The translations under genes were made by a program, and so were the position numbers. The notes below the pieces were generated by a model that worked only from the letters and a program-made list of their open reading frames with translations, searched no databases and was not told the origin of the DNA. A DNA stretch of 64,000 nucleotides from Chlorogloeopsis fritschii PCC 6912 (lineage in GTDB: Bacteria > Cyanobacteriota > Cyanobacteriia > Cyanobacteriales > Nostocaceae): the NCBI RefSeq assembly GCF_000317285.1, contig NZ_AJLN01000134.1:1-64000 (forward strand), written 5' to 3'. Below, piece after piece: positions 17,710 to 26,450 of this stretch. Position 1 is the stretch's first letter; every line of letters begins with the position of its first letter.

Positions 17710-18447
17710 TTAATTTTTGCTGACAAATACAAATCCTCGTGTTTTACCAGATACTAAATCAATAGTATTCATTGCGTTCCATAAATCTGCTGTTTTTACC
17801 CAAACAGGTGGATATTTGTAACGAGAAACATCCAAAATTAAAAATCTATCTGTATGTTCGTTATATGCTGCTATTGGTGAAATATGCCCACCTTTTTCTT
17901 GTCCAATTTTTTTACGTAAATAGTTGATGACAAGAAAATTTCCTGGTTGTTTTAAATTTTCTGCTGCACGTTTGCGAAATTCTTCTATGGTAGTATTACC
18001 AGCGTGATAAACCTGTGTTTTGACTTGATAGCTTGCTAATAATTTACCCAACTGTTCTAATGTCATTCCCATGCGAGCAACTACTTCAGGAGCTATGACT
18101 TTTCGGGTTGCTTCGTTGTGAAAAAGATTTTCTTGAGTAAATATGCGGTAAGGCTTATATTCGGGTGCTTCTGGTGCAGGAATTTTCAAAGCATTTAGCA
18201 CCATCACAATACTAGCCACTCCACAGTATGCTTGATTGTTTTGCGTGATAAATTGCGTACTGAGAGGAAAGAAATCTTGTCGCGAACGGCTTTCTATTAG
18301 TAATTTTTCCCCTTGTGATGAAGTAAAATCAATTAAATTTGCTGATAAAGTTTGTGTCTGAGCACAGGTACCACCAATAGTAAAACACATACCTAAAATT
18401 AAACTATTGATGGGAAATTTAATAGTATTTAGTAGATATTTTTTCAT
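17710..18447 (-). CDS. phytochelatin synthase-like (glutathione gamma-glutamylcysteine peptidase)
   Basis: This half-size phytochelatin synthase of 245 residues contains only the papain-like catalytic domain. The catalytic triad is visible: C75 in NQAYCGVAS, H188 in GGHISPIAAY and D206 in ILDVSRYKYPP. The spacing matches Nostoc Alr0975 (C70, H183, D201). That enzyme mainly cleaves glycine from glutathione, with weak phytochelatin synthesis. An N-terminal hydrophobic stretch (residues 12-29) suggests export or membrane attachment. It follows the osmoprotectant transporter genes by 31 bp on the same strand, so it may be the last gene of that operon. Confidence 0.92.
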   Translation of the reverse strand: MKKYLLNTIKFPINSLILGMCFTIGGTCAQTQTLSANLIDFTSSQGEKLLIESRSRQDFFPLSTQFITQNNQAYCGVASIVMVLNALKIPAPEAPEYKPYRIFTQENLFHNEATRKVIAPEVVARMGMTLEQLGKLLASYQVKTQVYHAGNTTIEEFRKRAAENLKQPGNFLVINYLRKKIGQEKGGHISPIAAYNEHTDRFLILDVSRYKYPPVWVKTADLWNAMNTIDLVSGKTRGFVFVSKN

Positions 18448-18478
18448 AAATTATCTCTGCTCAAATATTATAAAAATA

Positions 18479-19378
18479 TCATGCTAAACCTTTAGATTTA
18501 CGAAACTCAAACACGACTTCTTTAATATCACGTAATTCTCCCTCAACTAAATAATTTAATTGTTGCATTTCTTGGGCGGTAATACGTTCGTCAAGTTGGG
18601 ATATAGCTTTTCTTAACTCTGGATACTTTTGTAACGTTTGTTTACGCACAATTGGTACTGCTTGATAAGGAGGAAAATATTGCTGATTATCTTTTAATAT
18701 GACCAAATCCAAGCGGGAAATTTGCCCATCAGTAGAATTACCATTAATCATATCTACTTGTTTTTGCAGCAGCGCTCGGTATATTAAACCTAAATCCATG
18801 ACGCGGGGAGATTGGGCAAAGCGTAAATCATAAGTTTTAGCCAATCCTGGAAAACCGTCTTCTCGCTCTATAAATTCATAACCAAAACCGCCGCGCCACT
18901 GAGGCGTATATTGAGCAGCTTCAGAAAGAGTTTGAAGTTGATAGCGCCTTGCATCTTCACCACGTATAATCATGGCAAATGTATTTTCAAAACCCAAAGG
19001 TTTCATTACTTCTAAATTAAATTTTTGGGCGTAAGTTTGTTTTAATTTTTCGTAAACAACTTTTGGATCTTTAACTCCTTGTTGTTTCAAAATACCAACA
19101 AAAGCTGTGCCTGTATATTCTATATAAGCATCAATTTTGCCAGCCACAAGAGCTTGATGAGTAACTAAAGCACTAGTAAAGCGCAGACGCCCAACTTTTA
19201 AATTTGTGTTAGCTTCAATTTGCTGTGCTAAAAGTTCGCTTAAAATATCTTGTTCGGTGAAACCTTTAGAAGCAACAACAATATCACCACTGCCTCCACT
19301 ATTATTACTAGGTTGACAGCTAGCAATTGCAAATGCCAAGGTAAAAGTTAAAAGGAAAAATATAAAAAATCTTTTCAT
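18479..19378 (-). CDS. osmoprotectant ABC transporter substrate-binding lipoprotein
   Basis: This 299-residue OpuBC/ProX-type binding protein has a lipoprotein signal (AIASC, lipid Cys at 21). The mature part starts with DIVVASKGFTEQDILSELLAQ, the typical opening of the quaternary-amine-binding family. It captures glycine betaine, choline or a related osmolyte for the permease and ATPase encoded upstream. A 104-bp gap with tandem repeats separates it from the permease gene. Ligand specificity cannot be told by eye. Confidence 0.9.
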   Translation of the reverse strand: MKRFFIFFLLTFTLAFAIASCQPSNNSGGSGDIVVASKGFTEQDILSELLAQQIEANTNLKVGRLRFTSALVTHQALVAGKIDAYIEYTGTAFVGILKQQGVKDPKVVYEKLKQTYAQKFNLEVMKPLGFENTFAMIIRGEDARRYQLQTLSEAAQYTPQWRGGFGYEFIEREDGFPGLAKTYDLRFAQSPRVMDLGLIYRALLQKQVDMINGNSTDGQISRLDLVILKDNQQYFPPYQAVPIVRKQTLQKYPELRKAISQLDERITAQEMQQLNYLVEGELRDIKEVVFEFRKSKGLA

Positions 19379-19381
19379 GGA

Positions 19382-19433
19382 GGGTAGTTAGTAGTTAATA
19401 GATAGTAGATAGTAGTTAGTAGTTGGTTGTTTG
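19382..19433. repeat. tandem repeat (TAGTAGT / AGTTAGT units)
   Basis: Seven-base units related to AGTAGTT and AGATAGT fill the gap between the permease and binding-protein genes of the osmoprotectant operon. Confidence 0.65.
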
Positions 19434-19482
19434 CCACTAACCACTATCAGTCTTAAAGAAAAATTCATTTATTTATACCTAT

Positions 19483-20118
19483 CTACCTAATCTTCAAATT
19501 TTTTTCTATCAAACCAATTCCCAAATCAGCAACTAAAGCAATTACTGCTGCTGGAATCGCGCCAGCTAATATTAATTGATCGTTGACTGTCGAGATCCCA
19601 CGAAAAATTAACTCTCCCAAACCACCCGCACCAATAGCAGCAGCGATAGTAGCAACACCGATCGCTATCACTGTCGCCACTCGCACTCCCGCTAAAATCA
19701 CCCCCATCGCTAAAGGAATTTCTACTTGTAAGAGCAATTGTCGATCTGTCATCCCCATACCGCGCCCAGCCTCGCGAATTGCCGAATCTACGCCAGCAAT
19801 ACCAGTGTAAGTGTTGCGAATTATGGGTAATAAAGAATATAGAGCCAGGGCAACAATTGCAGGAGTAGCGCCAATCCCGCCAATTATAGGCACGGGAATA
19901 AGTAAGCCAAACAGTGCTAAACTAGGAATAGTTTGAAAAATATTAGCAATCCCCAAAATCGGTTGACGCAGAGATTTTTGACGAGTAATGAGTATGCCCA
20001 AAGGTATGCCTATCAAAATGGCGATGCCAATAGCAACTACAACTAGCACTAAATGTTCGAGTGTGCGATCGAGGATTTCTGGGGCATATTTGATTAAGAA
20101 AAAATCGGTGATATTCAT
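19483..20118 (-). CDS. osmoprotectant ABC transporter permease
   Basis: This permease of about 211 residues (OpuBB/OpuCB type) has five to six hydrophobic segments and the EAA-like loop IREAGRGMGMTDRQLLLQVE that docks to the ATPase. I prefer the ATG at 20118, whose ATGA overlaps the stop of the upstream ATPase gene. An in-frame ATG at 20139 would add seven residues. It forms the membrane channel of the betaine/choline importer together with the neighbouring binding protein and ATPase. Confidence 0.9.
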   Translation of the reverse strand: MNITDFFLIKYAPEILDRTLEHLVLVVVAIGIAILIGIPLGILITRQKSLRQPILGIANIFQTIPSLALFGLLIPVPIIGGIGATPAIVALALYSLLPIIRNTYTGIAGVDSAIREAGRGMGMTDRQLLLQVEIPLAMGVILAGVRVATVIAIGVATIAAAIGAGGLGELIFRGISTVNDQLILAGAIPAAVIALVADLGIGLIEKNLKIR

Positions 20119-20861
20119 AGGAAAAAAGATTTTAAGCATTCCATAAAAGCAAGAGCTTCTGGATTTTGCGAGCGCATAAATTCTTCTGGCGTTTCCAACA
20201 CCACTAATTCTCCTCCATGCATTAAACCTATTCTCGATGCCAAAATAAACGCTTCTTGAATATCGTGCGTCACAAAGACAACAGTCTTGCCTAATTCCTG
20301 CTGTAACTTTAAAAATTCTTGTTGCAATTCTAGCCTAGTAATCGGATCGAGTGCGCCGAAGGGTTCATCCATCAGCAATACAGGTGGATCTGCTGCTAGC
20401 GCCCTAGCCACACCAACTCGTTGCCTTTGCCCTCCCGAAAGTTCATGGGGATATCTTTGGGCAAATTTTTCTGGTTCTAAACCAACCAAATGCAGAAGTT
20501 CATATACGCGGCTTCTAATTTGTTTGGGTTTCCACCTTTCCAGAGAAGGTACTAAACCTACATTGCGTTCAACAGTGAAATGGGGAAATAAACCAGTTTC
20601 TTGAATAACATAACCAATTTTGCGCCGCAGTTGAATTTCATTCCACTGAGTTGTCGGAATGCCATCAAATACAACTTCGCCTTGAGTGGGTGTAAGCAGG
20701 CGATTGATTAACTTCATTGTCGTGGTTTTGCCGCTACCACTACGTCCAACTAATACTAGCGCTTCTCCTTGGCTAATGCTGAAATTGAGATTCGATACCA
20801 AAGGGCGATGGTTGCGGCTAAAGGTGACATTACGAAATTCGACAGCAATCTCCTGGGGCAT
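20115..20861 (-). CDS. osmoprotectant ABC transporter ATP-binding protein
   Basis: This 248-residue ATPase of the OpuBA/ProV family has Walker A GRSGSGKTT, signature LSGGQRQR, Walker B VLLMDEPFGALD and switch His in FVTHD. It lacks the C-terminal CBS domains found in OpuAA/ProV. It is the first gene of the importer set and overlaps the permease start (ATGA). It energises uptake of a quaternary amine or similar osmolyte. Confidence 0.92.
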   Translation of the reverse strand: MPQEIAVEFRNVTFSRNHRPLVSNLNFSISQGEALVLVGRSGSGKTTTMKLINRLLTPTQGEVVFDGIPTTQWNEIQLRRKIGYVIQETGLFPHFTVERNVGLVPSLERWKPKQIRSRVYELLHLVGLEPEKFAQRYPHELSGGQRQRVGVARALAADPPVLLMDEPFGALDPITRLELQQEFLKLQQELGKTVVFVTHDIQEAFILASRIGLMHGGELVVLETPEEFMRSQNPEALAFMECLKSFFL

Positions 20862-21088
20862 AAGTTAAGTTTCCGTGGAGGTTGGTTTTAGTAAATTATG
20901 TGCTGATTTTGTGAGTCATGAAAGAAGTTCTGTCACTTAGGCGATCGCATAATCTTAACGAAGTTTCATGCAACTCTCAGCCTAATATCAGCTTCAGCAT
21001 TCACAGTATTGATTAAGTGAGGCAATCCCTATCAATTTATACGGCTTGCTTAATTGTTACCTTTATAAAACTTAATAAATAATAGAAG

Positions 21089-21589
21089 ATGAAAAGAAGA
21101 CATCTTTTAACAACTGCTGCTGCCACAGTGAGTGCAGTAGGGTTATCAAGCTATTTAACTAGGAGAACACAGGTTATGGCAACTTCTAATACTGAGAAAT
21201 TTGAAGTCAATAAAACCGAGGAAGAATGGCGTCAAACTTTGACACCAGAACAGTTTCGTGTCCTGCGGAAACACGGCACAGAACGGGCTGGTACTAGTCC
21301 ACTAGATAAAAATTATGCCAAAGGTACTTACGTGTGCGCTGGTTGTGGACAGCCACTGTTCACCTCAGAAACCAAATTTAACAGCGGTACTGGCTGGCCG
21401 AGTTTTTATGCACCCATTGAAGGGGCTATTGCCACATCCGTAGATAAGTCATTTTTTATGACTAGGGTTGAAGTCCATTGTAGCCGCTGCGGAGGACATC
21501 TCGGTCATGTGTTTAATGATGGCCCTGCACCGACTGGAAAGCGCTACTGCATGAACGGTGTCGCGATGGAATTTACTCCTCAAGCGTAA
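21089..21589 (+). CDS. msrB: peptide-methionine (R)-S-oxide reductase, exported
   Basis: This 166-residue enzyme reduces methionine-R-sulfoxide in oxidised proteins. Two zinc-binding CxxC pairs (C83/C86 and C131/C134), the GTGWPSF block and the catalytic Cys in RYCMNG (C154) are present. The N-terminus starts MKRRHLL followed by a hydrophobic Ala-rich stretch and a second basic segment. This looks like a Tat-type or general export signal, so it probably acts in the periplasm or lumen. The gene stands alone and is followed by a terminator-like hairpin. Confidence 0.93.
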   Translation: MKRRHLLTTAAATVSAVGLSSYLTRRTQVMATSNTEKFEVNKTEEEWRQTLTPEQFRVLRKHGTERAGTSPLDKNYAKGTYVCAGCGQPLFTSETKFNSGTGWPSFYAPIEGAIATSVDKSFFMTRVEVHCSRCGGHLGHVFNDGPAPTGKRYCMNGVAMEFTPQA

Positions 21590-21610
21590 TCTTGACGTGT
21601 CTTAAATAGA

Positions 21611-21658
21611 AAAGCGATCGCTTGATTTGGGCTTGTACAAAAGAGGCGATCGCTTTTT
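21611..21658 (+). terminator. intrinsic terminator-like hairpin after msrB
   Basis: AAAGCGATCGC and GCGATCGCTTTTT pair around a loop of about 24 nt and end in five T residues. The stem is built from two HIP1 octamers. Confidence 0.6.
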
Positions 21659-21984
21659 ATTATTTAACTTAATCACTCCTAATTTATATTAACTTTAAAA
21701 AATCAGGTAGCACCCTTTCTCTTCATACTTTGACTGTGATTATTTGATGCTTAATATCCTGATATTAATTAAATTACAATCAAACAATCTTTCTTTTGGG
21801 GGAAGTAGATATCACTTCTTTAGATAGAAACGTTAAAGCAGCTAAAAAAGTTATTTTGATAATACACCAGAGAAAAGTTTTAAATAACACCAGAGAATAT
21901 AATCACTGGTTTATTACTTAGAAAACCTTTAATGCTATTTAGCTCTACATTTTTTACTTGACTTGGAAATTTAAGACAACACCT
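21659..21984. other. AT-rich intergenic region
   Basis: About 330 bp without a convincing gene. A reading frame can be extended upstream of 21985 from a TTG at 21958, but no other structure is seen. Confidence 0.5.
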
Positions 21985-22635
21985 ATGACTAATCCAAACG
22001 ATAACAAAAGCTACCGAGAAGTTCAGCAAGACAGTTACACCGACAGTAACGGAAATATCCACACTAATGTAACGCGAACCACTGAAACAGTTGGCAATAG
22101 AGGAGTAGATCCTAACTCCTATCAAAGCGGTTATGTACACGGGCGTGTATCTGAGCGCGATTACCAAGAAGAGAGATTAGGACAACGAGATGATGACAAC
22201 ACTGCTCGTGGGTTATTCTTAGGCTTGTTGCTTGCCTTGCTAGCAGGGTTAACAGGCATTGCCATCTGGTATTTCACCCAACGCGATGAAGCAGTTGAGA
22301 ATACTGTTACACCAACTGTGACTGTCACACCAACTGTGACTGTCACACCAACAACAACACCTCAACCCCAAACTACAATTATTGAAAGAACCACGGAAGT
22401 ACCTGTTCCGATTCCTGTTCCCCAACAAAATACTTCATCAACAACCGCTCCTACTCCACCTAATATCAACATCACCGTTCCACCCGAACCACCTGCGGCT
22501 AGACAAACTACTCCAGCATCACCATCAAATTCCAATCCAGAGACTGGTACTACAGCTACACCTTCTCCAGATTTAACACCTAATAATAATTCTTCTACTA
22601 CTGAGAACAGCAATCAAAATAATTCATCTCAGTAA
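21985..22635 (+). CDS. membrane-anchored Pro/Thr-rich protein, unknown function
   Basis: This protein of about 216 residues has a polar N-terminal part (first ~75 residues; NSYQSGYVHGRVSERDYQ). One transmembrane helix follows (about 78-100, LFLGLLLALLAGLTGIAIWY). The tail is long, low in complexity and rich in Pro, Thr and Ser, with tandem PTVTVT units. The layout suggests a cytoplasmic N-terminus and an exported, flexible tail, or the reverse. The ATG at 21985 is chosen over the TTG at 21958. A hairpin terminator follows. No family function is known to me. Confidence 0.75.
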   Translation: MTNPNDNKSYREVQQDSYTDSNGNIHTNVTRTTETVGNRGVDPNSYQSGYVHGRVSERDYQEERLGQRDDDNTARGLFLGLLLALLAGLTGIAIWYFTQRDEAVENTVTPTVTVTPTVTVTPTTTPQPQTTIIERTTEVPVPIPVPQQNTSSTTAPTPPNINITVPPEPPAARQTTPASPSNSNPETGTTATPSPDLTPNNNSSTTENSNQNNSSQ

Positions 22636-22653
22636 TAGATATTAGCTGCTAAG

Positions 22654-22682
22654 AAATCCTCTCTTAATCCGAGAGGATTTTT
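22654..22682 (+). terminator. intrinsic terminator
   Basis: AAATCCTCTC (22654-22663) pairs perfectly with GAGAGGATTT (22671-22680) across a 7-nt loop and runs into T residues, 19 bp after the stop codon. Confidence 0.8.
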
Positions 22683-22708
22683 GATATTTCAACATAAATA
22701 ATACTTCG

Positions 22709-22945
22709 CTACGAAACTTCTTTTAAATCCAAATTAAATCCCGGCAGTATATCTTCTCCTGATAAAGTAGTGGGATTTTCTAATATTTCTACATCTTGTC
22801 CTTGCCGATATATCTCCACTGTTATATTTTTTCGGTCAATCAACCATCCCGAACTAGCCCCATTTGTTATATATTCCCGCATTTTTGACTGCAAAGTTTC
22901 CATACTGTCAGAAGCAGAACGCAACTCAACCACAAAATCTGGACA
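22709..22945 (-). pseudogene. Uma2-family (DUF820) endonuclease, C-terminal remnant
   Basis: The frame encodes CPDFVVELRSASDS, then MREYITNGASSGWLIDR and ENPTTLSGEDILPGF. This is the C-terminal third of the Uma2 PD-(D/E)XK family so common in cyanobacteria. In-frame sequence stops at TGA (22946-22948), immediately before the Cys-Pro-Asp codons, and roughly the first 110 residues are missing. It lies 45 bp downstream of the PIN toxin gene. It is therefore a truncated, presumably inactive copy. Confidence 0.8.
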
Positions 22946-22990
22946 TCATAGAAAAATAACATTTGTCTGCAAGAATATTAATTTTTTACT

Positions 22991-23443
22991 CTATACTTTG
23001 CTGAGATGTCTCTCATCTGACTGTGCTCGAAATACACGTTCAAAAGGTTGACAACGATAGCGGCGATAAATATCAAAATCCTTATCTAATGTTGCGATCG
23101 CACAGATATTTAAACGCTCGGAAATAGCAACTAGGGACAAATCTGCAAAATCTCCAGGCAAACTAGCATATTGAGTGTTGAGTTCAGCTATTCTTGCAAA
23201 ATCTTCTGGTAGCAGCGATTCACATTTATATACTAGATTTGTTAAATGTAATAAAAATACATTCTGTACCTGCCGATTAGGAGCAAGAAAGTACATTACC
23301 TCAGTAACACATGCAACTGTAGTGATTAAATCACTAGTACAACTGGTGAAAAAATCTCGAACTTGGGTGTGATAATTATCTGTTGAATTGTAAAAAGCTA
23401 TTAGTAAGGAACTATCAACAAGAATAACAGGGTGATATGTCAT
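22991..23443 (-). CDS. PIN-domain ribonuclease (VapC-like toxin)
   Basis: This 150-residue PIN-fold protein has acidic residues at the expected places: D10 (ILVDSSLLIAFYN), the Glu in CVTEVMYF, the Asp in LPGDFADLSLVAIS and the Asp in ATLDKDFD. These would bind the metal used to cut RNA. Its ATG overlaps the stop of the upstream antitoxin gene by four bases, the classic antitoxin-toxin arrangement. RNA target unknown. Confidence 0.88.
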   Translation of the reverse strand: MTYHPVILVDSSLLIAFYNSTDNYHTQVRDFFTSCTSDLITTVACVTEVMYFLAPNRQVQNVFLLHLTNLVYKCESLLPEDFARIAELNTQYASLPGDFADLSLVAISERLNICAIATLDKDFDIYRRYRCQPFERVFRAQSDERHLSKV

Positions 23444-23715
23444 GCTTCTTGCTTTTGCTGGCTTTGTTCATAACGTTTCTGGAAATACTCCGCCAGATAC
23501 TTATACCGTGCATCCCTATCAGATAAATTACCAGGGCCGTTTAGTAAATGCTCCGGATAACCACCCATCTTCTCTAAAACAGTTTTTCTCGGCTGTAAGC
23601 TTTCCCAATGTTGGCGCAACAACCGTTTAACTAATTCACCACTTGTCGTTTTCTCCTGCGCGAGAATTTCTACTAAATACTTCTCAGTTTCATCATCTAA
23701 ATTTAGATTCAACAT
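23440..23715 (-). CDS. antitoxin partner of the PIN toxin
   Basis: This 91-residue protein begins MLNLNLDDETEKYLVEIL, like ribbon-helix-helix antitoxins. The DNA-binding part is N-terminal, and the tail (PGNLSDRDARYKYLAEY) is charged and probably wraps the toxin. The ATG at 23715 has TAGGA 6-7 bp upstream and is preferred over the more distant start at 23739. It overlaps the PIN gene (ATGA) and likely autoregulates the pair. Confidence 0.8.
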   Translation of the reverse strand: MLNLNLDDETEKYLVEILAQEKTTSGELVKRLLRQHWESLQPRKTVLEKMGGYPEHLLNGPGNLSDRDARYKYLAEYFQKRYEQSQQKQEA

Positions 23716-23775
23716 ATAAATTCCTACATCAGATTTCAATACTTGATTATTTCCATCATAAACAAAAATCTATCC

Positions 23776-25650
23776 TTACATTTCCCGCCTATATTCTTCT
23801 AACAATTGCGGAATGTAATCATATCCATCTACACCAATCACAGCAATAATTCTCTGACGATTTTGTTGCAATGTATTTTGAAATGCTTCTGTACCTAATT
23901 GTCCTTGCAAAATTGTCAGTAATCCCGCAGGTTTTCGCCACTCCTGTGAAGCTATTTGGTTTAACAAATACATTCCCAAACAGCCAGTGTAAATTGCTCT
24001 TTCAAAATTTGCCAGATTGTAATTTGCTTCAGCTAAAGTTGCTAAATTCAATCCTTGTAGATACAAATCACCAGCAACTTGTGCTGTCCTAAAACCTTCT
24101 TCTAAATTTTTAATCGCATTTTCTGGTTGTTTAATTATTAAATATGCAATGCCTAAACTACTCAAACATAAAGCTTTACTTTGCACATCGCCTAATTGCT
24201 CTGATAACCTTAAGCCTTGTTGCAAATAGTTAATAGCCATCTCATAAGTTTCTGGTTCTAACTCTTGCAACTGCTGTGCCTGCATCACTTCGCTATAGCC
24301 CAAGTTAACCAAAGCATAAGCTTCTCCGGTTCTGTTGCCTGATTGCCTACTCAGAATTAATGCCCTTTGACTGTAATCTATGGCTTCCGAGTAATTTTGT
24401 TGGGCAACACAAGTACGGCTCAGATGGTTGAGATTGGCAATTTCACAAGGGCGATCGCCTGCATTGCGCGCAATCTCCAATGCTTGCTGATGAAAATTAA
24501 TAGAGCGATCGTATTGCCCCAATGCTCGTTGCGAATATCCTAAAAGCGTTAATATCCGCGCTTTCTCTTGGGTTCCCTCGACACGACGTAAAGGTTCATC
24601 GAGGTAATTTAGCGCATCCCGCAAGTAGCTACCAGCAAAGGAGGCAAAAATACCACCATATAAGGGAAAATACTGCCGTTGGGAAAAGGTTCGCAAAATT
24701 TGTAACATTACCTGCGAAGCAGCATTACCGTAAATTGTACTCAAACCAAAACCATCTGCCAGTTGACTCCAAATCACAGCAAAAGTCAAAAAAGTGGAAA
24801 TTGATAGCTTTGATCCAGCTTTAACGTTGTATGGTTGTTGGTCAAACCAGTGAACTAATCCCCGTTGCAAGTATTGTAGTATTAATGTTATTTCCACCCA
24901 GTCACTGAGATTGACATTGCGTTGCTGTTCGGCAAATGCAACTATAGATTCCTCCATCGCTAAAGTGCGAAGTAGTGCTTTGGGTAACTCACTATTGGTT
25001 TGCTTTGCCCAAGTTGCCCAAGGGCCGCTTTCTCCTGGTATGCCACCAAATCCTAAGGAATCCTGACTTTGTTCGTACATCCAACTGACGAGATGTTCTT
25101 GCAGTCGTTGCCAAGCGGCGACACCACGAGTTATGCCATCGGCGATATACTGAAAATCTTCATCTGCTTGAGCAAATTGTTGTAAAGATTTTGACAACTG
25201 TTGAATTTGTTGTAAAGTCAGGGGATGCTTGCGGTTGGAATCGGTAACTCGCAAAAACGCAGCAAGGCGCTCTCCTGTTGGAGCTGTAGTAATCTCTTTA
25301 ATGGCAGCGGCTGTAGCTTCTGTAGCTTTATTTTGTTCTTCAGCACGTTGCCATTGACTTTGGATTGTCTTAATTGCTCTTAAAGTACGGGTGGCTTTTG
25401 CTTTTTTGAGTTCATCTTTTTCAGTGTCTACTTGCTGCTGGATGCTATTGAGGCGATCGCTCAACGCCAACTCAAAAATTTCTCCCGTCCCCACCGTCAC
25501 ACTCTTGAGCAGCATTTGATACACTTGCTCAACAGAACTAATCTTGCCTTTGAGGGTGGCTTCGACAATTTCATCGATCAGGGCAAGGTAGCGATCGCGA
25601 AGGGAGACAGACTCAGACACTTTCCAAACCAAGAACACACTATGTTCCAT
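23776..25650 (-). CDS. tetratricopeptide-repeat protein, unknown function
   Basis: This protein of about 624 residues has a helical N-terminal half (VSLRDRYLALIDEIVEATLKG, a coiled coil around residues 65-115, and the segment GTGEIFELALSDRL). The C-terminal half carries at least five TPR-like repeats (ARILTLLGYSQRALGQYDRS, CEIANLNHLSRTCVAQQNYS, and so on). A start at 25650 (MEHSVFLVWKV) is preferred, with an in-frame alternative at 25692. It is probably a scaffold for protein interactions. It is divergent from the alkyltransferase-like gene. Confidence 0.8.
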   Translation of the reverse strand: MEHSVFLVWKVSESVSLRDRYLALIDEIVEATLKGKISSVEQVYQMLLKSVTVGTGEIFELALSDRLNSIQQQVDTEKDELKKAKATRTLRAIKTIQSQWQRAEEQNKATEATAAAIKEITTAPTGERLAAFLRVTDSNRKHPLTLQQIQQLSKSLQQFAQADEDFQYIADGITRGVAAWQRLQEHLVSWMYEQSQDSLGFGGIPGESGPWATWAKQTNSELPKALLRTLAMEESIVAFAEQQRNVNLSDWVEITLILQYLQRGLVHWFDQQPYNVKAGSKLSISTFLTFAVIWSQLADGFGLSTIYGNAASQVMLQILRTFSQRQYFPLYGGIFASFAGSYLRDALNYLDEPLRRVEGTQEKARILTLLGYSQRALGQYDRSINFHQQALEIARNAGDRPCEIANLNHLSRTCVAQQNYSEAIDYSQRALILSRQSGNRTGEAYALVNLGYSEVMQAQQLQELEPETYEMAINYLQQGLRLSEQLGDVQSKALCLSSLGIAYLIIKQPENAIKNLEEGFRTAQVAGDLYLQGLNLATLAEANYNLANFERAIYTGCLGMYLLNQIASQEWRKPAGLLTILQGQLGTEAFQNTLQQNRQRIIAVIGVDGYDYIPQLLEEYRREM

Positions 25651-25767
25651 TCTAATTCTTGTCTGGACAATGCAGAGCAACTCAAGCAACAAGGACTAAA
25701 TATTATGTTTGCTTAGAGACTTATTATGAAAGCAGACGCGGGGACACAAAGACGTGGAGAAATTTTA

Positions 25768-26079
25768 ATGTCTACTTATGACAATATATACGCGATCGTG
25801 CGCCAGATCCCAAAAGGTCGAGTAGCAACATATGGACAGGTAGCGGATTTAGCTCACCTTTATGGGAAAGCGCGTTTAGTGGGATACGCTCTTTATCAAG
25901 TTGATGAACGCTTATCAGATATACCGTGGCATCGAGTCATTAATTCTAAAGGAGAGATATCTTATTCACCTTTGCGACATGGCGGAGATTATAGACAGCG
26001 TTATCTTCTTGAACAAGAAGGAATAATATTTAGCCCTGAAGGAAGAGTGAACTTGCGTGAGTATAAATGGCAACCTTAA
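25768..26079 (+). CDS. alkyltransferase-like protein (MGMT family, Cys replaced by Trp)
   Basis: This 103-residue protein has the DNA-binding fold of O6-alkylguanine-DNA alkyltransferase. The active-site PCHRV is PWHRV here (W54), as in Atl1/YbaZ proteins. Such proteins bind and flag O6-alkylguanine lesions for nucleotide excision repair but cannot remove the alkyl group. KGRVATYGQVA and the GKARLVGYAL Arg-finger region are intact. The ATG at 25768 has GGAGAAA upstream. The in-frame ATG at 25726 lies in tandem-repeat-like sequence and is rejected as start. Confidence 0.88.
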   Translation: MSTYDNIYAIVRQIPKGRVATYGQVADLAHLYGKARLVGYALYQVDERLSDIPWHRVINSKGEISYSPLRHGGDYRQRYLLEQEGIIFSPEGRVNLREYKWQP

Positions 26080-26450
26080 TACTATTTTGGAAAATGGAAT
26101 TGAAAATCGCCTTTTGTGTTCGGGTTAGGTAAATCCATCTGTCGAAACATTTTTAAAGTTGTTAGAACTTAAGCACTAGTTACGGAAGAATAAAACCCCT
26201 CTCCAAATCTCCCCTCTAAAGAAAAACACTGTACTCCTTCCCTATCCCCTGTCCCCTGTTCCCTTGTCCCTTGTTCCCTGTCTCCTGTCCCTTGTTCCCT
26301 GTTCCCTGTCCCCTGTCCCCTGTTCCCTGTTCCCTGTTCCCTATCCCCTATCCCCTGTTCCCTGTTCCCTGTCCCCTGTTCCCTATCCCCTGTTCCCTGT
26401 CCCCTGTCCCCTGTTCCCTGTTCCCTGTTCCCTATCCCCTGTTACCTCAT
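26080..26450. other. convergent intergenic region dominated by a heptamer array
   Basis: After about 150 bp of ordinary sequence, most of this gap is the CCCTGTT/CCCTGTC array described separately. No gene is supported. Confidence 0.7.
26238..26442. repeat. about 200 bp of tandem CCCTGTT/CCCTGTC heptamers
   Basis: Roughly 28 head-to-tail seven-base units, with variants CCCTATC and CCTTGTT, lie between two convergent genes. Strand asymmetry is extreme: one strand is almost all C and T. Two long overlapping frames through it (about 26264-26579) are artefacts of the repeat. Confidence 0.9.

Noticed and set aside
22362-22613. Val/Gly-rich antisense frame
   Set aside because: Shadow of the Pro/Thr-rich tail encoded on the plus strand.
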